From: an uncultured Eisenbergiella sp.
Lineage (GTDB): Bacteria > Bacillota > Clostridia > Lachnospirales > Lachnospiraceae
Length of the DNA stretch: 7,812 nt
Reading direction: 5' to 3'
NCBI GenBank assembly: GCA_947626725.1
Contig: CANQTI010000090.1
Coordinates: 1 to 7,812, forward strand
The notes beneath the pieces are model-generated. The model was given only the letters and a program-made list of their open reading frames with translations. It was not told the origin of the DNA and did no database searches. Within the stretch, counting starts at the first letter, position 1. Every line of letters starts with the position of its first letter. A program made the translations under genes and the position numbers. Of this stretch, positions 1-4,975 are shown piece by piece.

Positions 1-411
1 GTCCTGTCCCTTTTCCTCCAGCAGGGAGATCAGTTTATCCGCCCGCCGGATGGCCTGTGCCCTGGATTCCGGCTGGCGGTCATTTTTTCGGAAGCGCTGC
101 CAGCGGGCCATAAACAGCCACCTTTGCAGAGACAGGGGCCTGTCGGTATCCCGGTAGGCGCACAGGGGCACCTCGTCCAGCAGGGGTTCCGGGATGAACG
201 GCGCGCCGGGGAAGAGCTGTTCGGCGGTCTGTAGGGCCGTTTTCTGCGTGCTCACATATACGGGGCGTCCGTCTGTGTTGGGCAGGCCGTTTTCGATGGG
301 GACGATATCGCCCTCCAGCGTGTCCCGGATCATTTCGTCAAATTCGGCAGAACTGTATTTCTTTTTGGGTTCCGCAGCCGTTTTCTGGCTGGCGATCAGC
401 AGTAATTTCAT
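1..411 (-). CDS. Histidine phosphatase superfamily-like protein, N-terminal 137 residues (cut by window edge)
   Basis: The frame is open from the ATG at 411 to the window edge, giving 137 codons with no stop. Residues 50-82 contain VYVSTQKTALQTAEQLFPG followed by PLLDEVP, which resembles the segment of the histidine phosphatase (phosphoglycerate-mutase-like) superfamily where 'S.. RA.QTAE' is followed by an acidic 'L.E'. The tail (residues 119-137, RAQAIRRADKLISLLEEKG and on) resembles the helix before the second catalytic histidine, which would lie outside the window. The N-terminus MKLLLIASQKT has the usual first strand, but ASQ stands where active enzymes have RHG, so the phospho-accepting histidine is absent and the protein may be a pseudoenzyme. 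A TAA lies in frame six codons upstream, so the start cannot be moved up. There is no good ribosome binding site, which suggests translation from an upstream message or a damaged start. Family call is moderately sure; activity is doubtful. Confidence 0.6.
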   Translation of the reverse strand, partial: MKLLLIASQKTAAEPKKKYSSAEFDEMIRDTLEGDIVPIENGLPNTDGRPVYVSTQKTALQTAEQLFPGAPFIPEPLLDEVPLCAYRDTDRPLSLQRWLFMARWQRFRKNDRQPESRAQAIRRADKLISLLEEKGQD

Positions 412-509
412 AATATTATGTTCAGATTACTATATGCTCATATTGGGCCTTCATAGATTGGACCATGGAGGGACTGCAGATAGTCGGCTCCGTCCTCATC
501 AAGATCTTT

Positions 510-710
510 TTAGGCCTGTTTCAAGTTCTCCATTAAAGCCAGGAGGTTATACGCTGACATATCGCTGGGGCCGCTTACTTGCGCCCTATGATCGCTCTTT
601 ATCTTTTGTTTCGCAAAAGTGCCCATCGCGGCAACACCGGCAAGATCGATCATGGTACTGAGCGGTTCAGGACATCCTTTTGGGGAAGGCTTTTTGCGTC
701 GCTTTGCCAT
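510..710 (-). CDS. Small basic protein of unknown function (66 aa)
   Basis: The protein begins MAKRRKKPSPKG and continues with a short amphipathic to hydrophobic stretch around residues 19-33 (TMIDLAGVAAMGTFA), then KQKIKSDH and a polar tail. I do not recognise a named family. The start is well supported: an AAAGGAGA ribosome binding site lies 8-9 nt before the ATG at 710. The gene begins 13 nt after the stop of the brxL remnant, so it was probably translated from the same message. After its TAA (512-510) the same frame stays open for 23 more codons to a TGA at 440-438, with gene-like composition (DLDEDGADYLQSLHG and on). A single CAA to TAA change could have shortened an originally ~90-residue protein. 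Existence as a gene is likely; function is unknown. Confidence 0.6.
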   Translation of the reverse strand: MAKRRKKPSPKGCPEPLSTMIDLAGVAAMGTFAKQKIKSDHRAQVSGPSDMSAYNLLALMENLKQA

Positions 711-723
711 TGCCGTCTCTCCT

Positions 724-837
724 TTATTCCACGCCCAGTGCCCTAAAGACAGCGTCCTCCGCGCTCTGATAGAAGATGAGGTTGAAGCATCCGATCAGTT
801 CAGAAGGGACGGCCGCGAGGTCCGCCGCCGAGATCAT
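724..837 (-). pseudogene. brxL: 3' remnant of a brxL gene (BREX Lon-like protease, last ~38 codons)
   Basis: Read on the minus strand from about 840, one frame gives SAADLAAVPSELIGCF followed by NLIFYQSAEDAVFRALGVE and a TAA at 726-724. This matches my recollection of the extreme C-terminus of the Lon-like BrxL proteins of BREX loci, where the peptidase domain ends with an 'SA.D..TVP.EL' segment and a final 'DAVFKALGVE'. Normal BrxL proteins are several hundred residues long, so more than 90% is missing. The frame is +1 relative to the upstream pglZ stub, and the two ATG codons at 840-835 have no ribosome binding site, so the piece is probably not translated. It supplies the ancestral gene end: the next gene starts 13 nt later with its own ribosome binding site. 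The identification rests on recognition by eye of a short segment. Confidence 0.72.
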
Positions 838-1039
838 CATGGAGCAGCAGCTTCTTGACGGCAAAGTTGTTCGTGTCGGTCAGCCTGATGAGCGTGACGT
901 CGGGGATATCCAGCTCGTCCAGCATGGCCTCAAACTCCCGGTCTTCATCGTGCCAGAAGATGATGCGGCGCTTGTAGAAGTCCCGGAGTAGGGCAGCAAA
1001 CCGTTCTTTTAAATCCTCTGTGATCCTATTGACGTCCAT
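833..1039 (-). pseudogene. pglZ: 5' remnant of pglZ (BREX alkaline-phosphatase-like protein, first ~69 codons)
   Basis: Residues 1-69 read MDVNRITEDLKERFAALLRD and continue with KRRIIFWHDEDREFEAML, LDIPDVTLIRLTDTNNFA and VKKLLLHDD. This is the characteristic N-terminal segment of BREX type 1 PglZ: a short helix, then a 'R.I.FWYDE..EF' strand, a 'L.. P.V.. ..L..NNFA.KK.LL..D' strand and helix. Intact PglZ proteins are around 800 residues or more and carry the metal-dependent phosphatase-like core, which is absent here. After residue 69 the frame runs into about ten residues from the brxL sequence in the wrong frame and stops at 802-800. The start at 1039 overlaps the end of the upstream gene by 14 nt, with AGGAGA 9-10 nt before the ATG, so the stub could still be translated as a ~79-residue peptide. 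Loss of function is certain if the family call is right. Confidence 0.85.
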
Positions 1040-2537
1040 GAGAGGAGTCTCCTATTCTTATATATCTTCTTCTTTTTGTAGCCGCGGTACACGCGACAAA
1101 TCCCTTATCCACCAATTCATTTAACAGTTGTCTCGTTCTGGGACCCTTTAATCTGATTTTCTCAGCTACTTCTTCTGTTTTGTATTCCCTTCCTATATCC
1201 ATACACTCTAAAATCTGCCTTTGTCTGTCTGATAAATCCGCCAAATTATAATCTGCTGATTCTGCTGATTTTTCTGCTGATTCTGCTGATTTTTCCACAC
1301 TTTTTCCCGAAGCCTTTTTTGCAAAGCAAAGTTCCAGGCTCGTCCGATCCGGATTAAACCGCTCCGCGATGACAGGCTCCGTCCATCCCTCCTTTTCCCA
1401 GACCTGGAAAATATTGGGCACGCCGCTGCCAGCCCGCTCACCGATATTGATCAGGTTGAACATTTTCATCAGGGCTTTATTCCTCGGATCAGATATCCCG
1501 CCCAGGCGCATCTGTTTCTTCCCGGTCCGGATATATCCCGGATTTTCCAAAATCAACTTGTCCGACTCCTTGCGGATCACAACGCCGCAGGTTCCATAAT
1601 AATCTGCATTGACCAGGCAGTTCGCCAGCGCTTCGCGCAGCGCCTTGTGAACCGGCGTATCGTCGATCCGATCCCCGCCTTCCATACGAAAGGGGACCTT
1701 GACGTCCTTGATGATCTTGTTATACACACGAAAATAAAAATCGCACAGATTGCCGGACCATTCTCCGGAACTGGACTGCAGACGGTCTGTCCAGCGGATG
1801 GTTGGATCAAGCATTTCCCGGTAATCCAGAAAATACTCTGGGAAATGGCGCACAATGTTATACTCGTCCCCAAACATCAACATTCCTGCCGCCGTAGGAT
1901 GCAGTTTCCCGTCTTTCCTCGACAGGGCCGCGGCCCCGATACTCCTCAGATATTCCGCATTCTCTAACTGCCCGAAGGGATGTCCTTCCTTCAGCGTCCG
2001 ATGCCGGTTTCGATATCCCCGGATCGTTTCCTGATTCAGTTCCTCCAGCGGAACATCCTCCAGGAGGATCATATCCATCGTATCTTCCGTCTGGTCGCGC
2101 AGCATCGCTTTGATCTGTGCCGACGTGCAATGATAATCTCCTTCCCCATCCCGCCGGAAGGTGCCGCCCATCAAATCATTATTGATATAGACCGGCTTTT
2201 GCTCCCGCTTTGCCATGGGAACGCGGATCACCATGATCACGTCGCCGTCTATTTCATAAAGTTCAACGTCCTTTTCCGTTAAAAGATTGATGCTCACTTT
2301 GGTGGTATTGTTGACCGTATCCCAGAACTGTTTCTGTTGTTTGGCAGGATTTTTCAGCCCGGTTGTATACCAGGAGCCGTCCGGACGTTCCTTTACTCCA
2401 AGGACAATGATGCCGCCATAGCAATTCGCAAATGCGGAATAGGTATCCCAGAGGGATATAGGGATATTTTCTGATGCCTTTTTGACCTCCAGGCGGTTGT
2501 CTTCTCTGTATTCATTGAATTTGGTTAGGTCGAACAT
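1026..2537 (-). CDS. AlbA_2/Schlafen-type DNA-binding protein with RecG-like ATP-binding C-terminal region and winged helix
   Basis: This 503-residue protein is open from ATG 2537 (AGGGGA about 6 nt upstream) to TAG at 1028-1026. Residues ~11-145 look like an AlbA_2 domain: E17-V18-K19-K20 near the start, an 'AFANCYGG.IVLGV' strand (35-48), then YINNDLMGGTFRRDGEGDYH (117-136). Residues ~290-385 match the C-terminal ATP-binding part of the RecG-like/HATPase_4 family: HKALREALANCLVNADYY (297-314), then RNKALMKMFNLI and IGERAGSGVPNIF (352-377). A linker with a duplicated EKSAESA heptad (415-428) leads to a winged-helix-like tail (~434-496). Such proteins act as DNA-binding regulators and occur inside or next to phage-defence operons. 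It overlaps the pglZ stub by 14 nt, so it was translationally coupled to BREX. It appears intact, so it may still regulate something. The precise target is unknown. Confidence 0.85.
   Translation of the reverse strand: MFDLTKFNEYREDNRLEVKKASENIPISLWDTYSAFANCYGGIIVLGVKERPDGSWYTTGLKNPAKQQKQFWDTVNNTTKVSINLLTEKDVELYEIDGDVIMVIRVPMAKREQKPVYINNDLMGGTFRRDGEGDYHCTSAQIKAMLRDQTEDTMDMILLEDVPLEELNQETIRGYRNRHRTLKEGHPFGQLENAEYLRSIGAAALSRKDGKLHPTAAGMLMFGDEYNIVRHFPEYFLDYREMLDPTIRWTDRLQSSSGEWSGNLCDFYFRVYNKIIKDVKVPFRMEGGDRIDDTPVHKALREALANCLVNADYYGTCGVVIRKESDKLILENPGYIRTGKKQMRLGGISDPRNKALMKMFNLINIGERAGSGVPNIFQVWEKEGWTEPVIAERFNPDRTSLELCFAKKASGKSVEKSAESAEKSAESADYNLADLSDRQRQILECMDIGREYKTEEVAEKIRLKGPRTRQLLNELVDKGFVACTAATKRRRYIRIGDSSHGRQ
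1254..1295 (-). repeat. Two tandem 21-bp copies encoding EKSAESA in the linker of the AlbA_2 protein
   Basis: On the plus strand the 21-bp unit TGCTGATTCTGCTGATTTTTC occurs at 1254-1274 and again, perfectly, at 1275-1295. Each copy is itself made of TCTGCTGAT-like sub-repeats. It encodes two identical EKSAESA heptads (residues ~415-428) between the ATP-binding region and the winged helix. Because the unit is seven codons, gain or loss of copies keeps the frame and only changes linker length. Confidence 0.85.
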
Positions 2538-2585
2538 AGATTCCCCTTGTTTGCAATTTTCTCATTTAATTTCGTATTTCAATAT

Positions 2586-2711
2586 TCAACTTTTTTCTAA
2601 TGTTTTTTTAGTAGATTTCGTTGCACATTCGATTTTCTTAATTGCCTGCGGGCAAAAATTTAGCACTGCACCTGCCCGATAATCAGGACTTACCTGCGCA
2701 CAGCCTCGCAT
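2586..2711 (-). CDS. Possible 41-codon small ORF overlapping the end of the XRE gene
   Basis: An ATG at 2711, preceded by AGGGGA at a spacing of 4 nt, opens a frame of 41 codons ending at TGA 2588-2586. It overlaps the last 22 nt of the XRE gene and fills most of the 152-bp gap before the AlbA_2 gene. The product would be lysine-rich at its C-terminus (AIKKIECATKSTKKTLEKS) with cysteines at residues 4, 20 and 29. I do not recognise it. It may be a real small protein, a decayed gene end left by loss of the upstream BREX genes, or chance. I mainly record it because the gap otherwise shows no clear promoter or terminator. Confidence 0.22.
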   Translation of the reverse strand: MRGCAQVSPDYRAGAVLNFCPQAIKKIECATKSTKKTLEKS

Positions 2712-2893
2712 ATATCCCCTATATCGCAGTCCAGCCAGTCACAGATCCGCAGCAGGATAGAGAGGGAGACTTCGTTGCCCCTGTTCAGTTTCGTATATGT
2801 ACCGGCAGACAGGCCCAGATCCTTTCGGAAAGAAGCCTTGCTTATCTCGCGTTCTGCCAGCATCACCCAGAGTTTTTTATAGCTGATCTTCAT
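2690..2893 (-). CDS. XRE-family helix-turn-helix regulator (67 aa)
   Basis: This is a single-domain Cro/C1-type DNA-binding protein. Residues 4-65 cover the whole domain: YKKLWVMLAEREISKASFRK, then DLGLSAGTYTKL (the turn and recognition helix, ~25-36), then VSLSILLRICDWLDCDIGD before a short end. This 'YKKLW.ML' type of small regulator is common in Firmicutes, often upstream of restriction-modification and other defence or mobile gene clusters. The start at 2893 has a GGAGG ribosome binding site 8 nt upstream. A good promoter with a duplicated 8-bp motif lies just before it, which suggests autoregulation. It is the first gene of the minus-strand accessory block and probably controls the AlbA_2 gene and what follows. 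Confidence 0.88.
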   Translation of the reverse strand: MKISYKKLWVMLAEREISKASFRKDLGLSAGTYTKLNRGNEVSLSILLRICDWLDCDIGDICEAVRR

Positions 2894-2927
2894 AACCGTT
2901 CCTCCATTTCAGCGAAACATGATGGAC

Positions 2928-2955
2928 ACTGTCATTATACCTGATTTACTGTCAT
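2928..2955. promoter_or_regulatory. Direct-repeat operator candidate (two ACTGTCAT sites, 20 bp apart)
   Basis: ACTGTCAT occurs at 2928-2935 and 2948-2955 (ATGACAGT on the transcribed strand). The 20-bp period is about two helical turns, so two protein molecules would sit on the same face of the DNA. The first copy overlaps the -10 box and the second lies in the spacer next to the -35 box of the XRE promoter. This is the expected position for self-repression by the XRE protein; binding itself is inferred. Confidence 0.5.
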
Positions 2956-2963
2956 ATCTGCAA
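2934..2963 (-). promoter_or_regulatory. Sigma-A-type promoter of the XRE gene
   Basis: On the minus strand the -35 box TTGCAG (2963-2958) and a perfect -10 box TATAAT (2939-2934) are separated by 18 bp. The start codon of the XRE gene is about 40 bp further on, leaving a short leader with GGAGG. This is the only convincing minus-strand promoter seen for the accessory block. Confidence 0.75.
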
Positions 2964-3041
2964 TGGTAATCCCTGAAGTTTAGGAGAAATACATCAATAT
3001 CTCGAAATACTGCGGCAATATGTGTGAAAAAGAGGAAACCG

Positions 3042-3074
3042 CTTCCGTACCATATCAGAACGGAAGGTGTTTTT
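3042..3074 (+). terminator. Terminator-like hairpin followed by five T
   Basis: CTTCCGT (3042-3048) and ACGGAAG (3060-3066) form a perfect 7-bp stem with an 11-nt loop, followed by GTG and TTTTT (3070-3074). The shape fits a Rho-independent terminator on the plus strand, but no plus-strand gene lies upstream in the window. It may end an unannotated short transcript, be an orphan left when the accessory block was inserted, or be part of the larger hairpin chain that continues to 3137. Confidence 0.45.
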
Positions 3075-3137
3075 CGCGCAGGCAGTGCGAAAAGCGGGTG
3101 TCATGCTTTTCAAAACCCCATATCCTGCGTGATATGG
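3071..3137. other. Chain of three perfect inverted repeats between the two divergent blocks
   Basis: Three further perfect 7-bp stems follow the terminator-like hairpin: TTTTCGC/GCGAAAA (3071-3077, 3087-3093, 9-nt loop), GAAAAGC/GCTTTTC (3089-3095, 3105-3111, 9-nt loop) and CCATATC/GATATGG (3118-3124, 3131-3137, 6-nt loop). The first reuses the T-run of the terminator; the first and second share 3089-3093, so they cannot form together. CCATATC also occurs in the loop of the upstream hairpin (3050-3056) and could compete for GATATGG. No open reading frame of note lies here. It could be a structured RNA or a dispersed palindromic repeat; I cannot decide from one copy. Confidence 0.5.
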
Positions 3138-3188
3138 CTATCTGGCAAAGTCGGTCGATATTGGGTGTGACATTGCCGTGCTTTGCCG

Positions 3189-3217
3189 TTGACAAATCCG
3201 CCCGGATTGTATAAAAT
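3189..3217 (+). promoter_or_regulatory. Sigma-A-type promoter of the ispE-gntR operon
   Basis: A consensus -35 box TTGACA (3189-3194) and a -10 box TAAAAT (3212-3217) are separated by 17 bp. The ispE start is about 50 bp downstream. TTGCCGT occurs twice just upstream (3173-3179 and 3183-3189, 10-bp period), and GGCAAAG (3144-3150) is the inverted partner of CTTTGCC (3181-3187), so extra regulation is possible. Confidence 0.85.
3195..3208. promoter_or_regulatory. Perfect palindrome AATCCGCCCGGATT in the promoter spacer
   Basis: AATCCG and CGGATT flank a 2-nt centre (CC) and lie wholly between the -35 and -10 boxes of the ispE promoter. A dimeric regulator bound here would compete with RNA polymerase. 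Chance cannot be excluded for a 6-bp arm. Confidence 0.45.
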
Positions 3218-3238
3218 GAAGTACAATCAATGTATACA
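3207..3238. promoter_or_regulatory. GntR-type operator candidates around the ispE transcription start
   Basis: TTGTA (3207-3211) and TACAA (3222-3226) form an inverted repeat around the -10 box. TGTATACA (3231-3238) is a perfect 8-bp palindrome just downstream, and GTACAAAATAC continues after it. TGTATACA/TTGTATACAA-like sites are typical of FCD-type GntR regulators, and such a regulator is encoded as the second gene of this operon (4157-4837). Autoregulation is therefore a reasonable inference. Confidence 0.5.
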
Positions 3239-3270
3239 AAGTACAAAATACAGGAAACGGGGGATCGCGG

Positions 3271-4134
3271 ATGGATACCGTCACTCTGCAGGCGAACGCC
3301 AAGATCAATCTGGGGCTGGATGTGCTGCGCCGCCGTCTGGACGGCTATCATGAAGTGAAAATGATCATGCAGACGGTGGGGATCAGCGACCGGCTGACTT
3401 TCGCGCGGACGGAGGAGAGCGGCATTTTCATCCGCACGGACCGGGAGGATCTGCCCGGAGATGAACACAATCTGATCTGGAAGGCCGTCAGGCGGATGCA
3501 GGAGACCTATGGGCTTTGCGGAGGCGTCCGGGTCCGGCTGGAAAAGAAGATCCCCATCGCCGCCGGTATGGCCGGGGGCAGCGCGGACGCGGCTGCCGCG
3601 ATCCACGCCGTGGATGCGCTCTACGGGCTTGGCCTTGGGCTGGAAGAAAAGCAGGCGGTGGGCGTGAAGATCGGCGCGGATGTGCCCTATTGCCTGATGG
3701 GCGGGACGGCGCTGTCCGAGGGGATCGGCGAAGTGCTCACCCCGCTTCCCGCGCCGCCGCAGGCCAGCCTTGTGATCGCCAAGCCGCCGCTCGACGTGTC
3801 TACGAAATTCGTCTATGAGAATCTGCACGCCGACCGTCTGACGGATCATCCCGACATTGACGGTGTGGCAGCGTGTATCCGGAGCGGCGATCTTCGGGGA
3901 ATGGCATCGCGGCTGTCGAACGTGCTGGAGACCGTGACCGCGAAGCATTATCCCGTGATAGAGGAGCGGAAGGCGTTTTTGCGGGAGAGCGGCGCGCTGG
4001 CAGCGCTGATGAGCGGCAGCGGCCCTACGGTATTCGGCATTTTTGAAGAAGAGGAAACTGCCCGCGAGGCGTATGACCGTCTGCGGAAGGCAGCTGTTTT
4101 GGACCAGGTATTTCTGACCGGATTCACGGCATAG
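3271..4134 (+). CDS. ispE: 4-diphosphocytidyl-2-C-methyl-D-erythritol kinase
   Basis: IspE is the GHMP-family kinase that uses ATP to phosphorylate CDP-methylerythritol in the cytoplasmic MEP pathway to isopentenyl diphosphate. The 287 residues match the normal family length. AKINLGLDVLRRRLDGYHEV (10-29) holds the substrate-site lysine K11; PIAAGMAGGSADAAAAI (95-111) is the glycine-rich GHMP ATP loop; GADVPYCLMGGTA (135-147) carries the catalytic aspartate D137; LMSGSGPTVFGIF (246-258) is the C-terminal GHMP motif. All key residues are present. The ATG at 3271 follows a GGGGGA ribosome binding site and a strong promoter at 3189. It is the first gene of the plus-strand operon, 22 nt ahead of the gntR gene. 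Confidence 0.97.
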   Translation: MDTVTLQANAKINLGLDVLRRRLDGYHEVKMIMQTVGISDRLTFARTEESGIFIRTDREDLPGDEHNLIWKAVRRMQETYGLCGGVRVRLEKKIPIAAGMAGGSADAAAAIHAVDALYGLGLGLEEKQAVGVKIGADVPYCLMGGTALSEGIGEVLTPLPAPPQASLVIAKPPLDVSTKFVYENLHADRLTDHPDIDGVAACIRSGDLRGMASRLSNVLETVTAKHYPVIEERKAFLRESGALAALMSGSGPTVFGIFEEEETAREAYDRLRKAAVLDQVFLTGFTA

Positions 4135-4156
4135 GATTTCAGGAAGGGAGCAGGTT

Positions 4157-4837
4157 ATGAACGAATTTGGAAGAGATTTTGAAAAGGAATATCTGCCCCT
4201 GCGGGATGTGGTGTTCCATACGCTGCGCCAGAGCATTCTGACCGGCGAACTGAAGCCGGGGGAGCGGCTGATGGAAATTCATCTGGCGGATAAGCTGGGC
4301 GTGTCCAGGACGCCCATCCGGGAAGCAATCCGGAAGCTGGAACTGGAGGGGCTGGTGACGATGATCCCCCGGCGGGGCGCTGAAGTGGCCCAGATCACCG
4401 AAAAGAGCCTGAAGGATGTGCTGGAGGTGCGCCGCGCCCTGGATGCGCTGGCGGTGGAGCTGGCCTGTGACCGCATCGGCGGGGAAAAGCTCGAAGAGCT
4501 GAAAGAGGCCCTGGACAATTTTGAGGCGGAGACGCGAAAAGGAGATGCCAATCAGGTGGCCCGCGCGGATGTGAAGTTTCATGATACCATTCTGGAGGCA
4601 GCCGGCAACGATAAGCTGGTACAGATGATCAGCAACCTTTCCCAGCAGATGTACCGTTACCGCCTGGAGTATGTGAAGGATGAGAGTCATTACGGGCAGT
4701 TGATTCAGGAACACCGCCAGATCTATGAAGCGATCCGCAGTCGGGATAAAGAGAGCGGCGCGGCGGCCATGAAGGTCCATATTGATAATCAGGAAAAGGC
4801 GGTCATCCGCATGATCTACGAGCGGAAGAAAAAATGA
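4157..4837 (+). CDS. GntR-family regulator, FadR/FCD subfamily
   Basis: This 226-residue protein has an N-terminal winged helix (about 12-80) with the GntR signature: LRQSILTGELKPGERL (23-38), LADKLGVSRTPIREAIRKLE (43-62), GLVTMIPRRGAEV (65-77). Residues ~85-210 form an FCD effector domain with the expected metal-ligand set: D138 and H142 (ADVKFHDTI), H186 (QEHRQIYEAI) and H208 (KVHIDNQ). The ligand is usually a small carboxylate or similar metabolite, not predictable here. The ATG at 4157 is preceded by AAGGGAG at good spacing. The gene is 22 nt after ispE, and GntR-like palindromes lie at the operon promoter, so it probably regulates its own operon. Ends at TGA 4835-4837. Confidence 0.95.
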   Translation: MNEFGRDFEKEYLPLRDVVFHTLRQSILTGELKPGERLMEIHLADKLGVSRTPIREAIRKLELEGLVTMIPRRGAEVAQITEKSLKDVLEVRRALDALAVELACDRIGGEKLEELKEALDNFEAETRKGDANQVARADVKFHDTILEAAGNDKLVQMISNLSQQMYRYRLEYVKDESHYGQLIQEHRQIYEAIRSRDKESGAAAMKVHIDNQEKAVIRMIYERKKK

Positions 4838-4841
4838 TCCG

Positions 4842-4910
4842 GCGCAGACCGTGAGGTGAGGCCTGCAGAGGGAAAATGCGGATGTATAGCGGTGCGCAGA
4901 CCGTCTATAC
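4842..4910 (+). promoter_or_regulatory. Imperfect hairpin and 11-bp direct repeat between gntR and the small membrane gene
   Basis: GTATAG-CGGT (4884-4893) pairs with ACCG-CTATAC (4900-4910) with one unpaired T at 4904 and a 6-nt loop GCGCAG, a 10-bp stem. There is no T-run after it, so it is not a standard terminator. The 11-mer GCGCAGACCGT occurs at 4842-4852 and again at 4894-4904, the second copy forming the loop and part of the 3' arm. It may be an RNA processing or stability element within the operon; function is unknown. Confidence 0.4.
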
Positions 4911-4975
4911 TCTTAACAGCAGCGGCCGGACGGCGGACAGCTATCTGGGATCGAGCGGAAGAGAGGATGGATGGA

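Noticed and set aside
194..661. 155-codon plus-strand open frame
   Set aside because: It is antisense to the histidine-phosphatase-like and small basic genes and crosses their boundary; it has no ribosome binding site and no recognisable motif.
835..840. Tandem ATG codons as the start of an independent 38-codon gene
   Set aside because: There is no ribosome binding site, and the peptide looks like the end of a BrxL protease, so it is better read as a gene remnant.
2637..2658. Inverted repeat TTGCC/GGCAA after the XRE gene as a terminator
   Set aside because: The stem is only 5 bp and has no T-run on the minus strand, so it is not a credible terminator.
3055..4236. 393-codon minus-strand open frame
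   Set aside because: It lies opposite ispE and its promoter; ispE has all catalytic motifs, so this is a shadow of a GC-rich gene.
4139..4780. 213-codon minus-strand open frame
   Set aside because: It is antisense to the GntR/FCD gene, whose domains and metal ligands are clear.
4856..4975. Longer N-terminus for the small membrane protein starting at 4856
   Set aside because: The added 40 residues cover the intergenic hairpin, have no membrane-protein logic and would bury the signal segment; the ATG at 4976 has a proper ribosome binding site.
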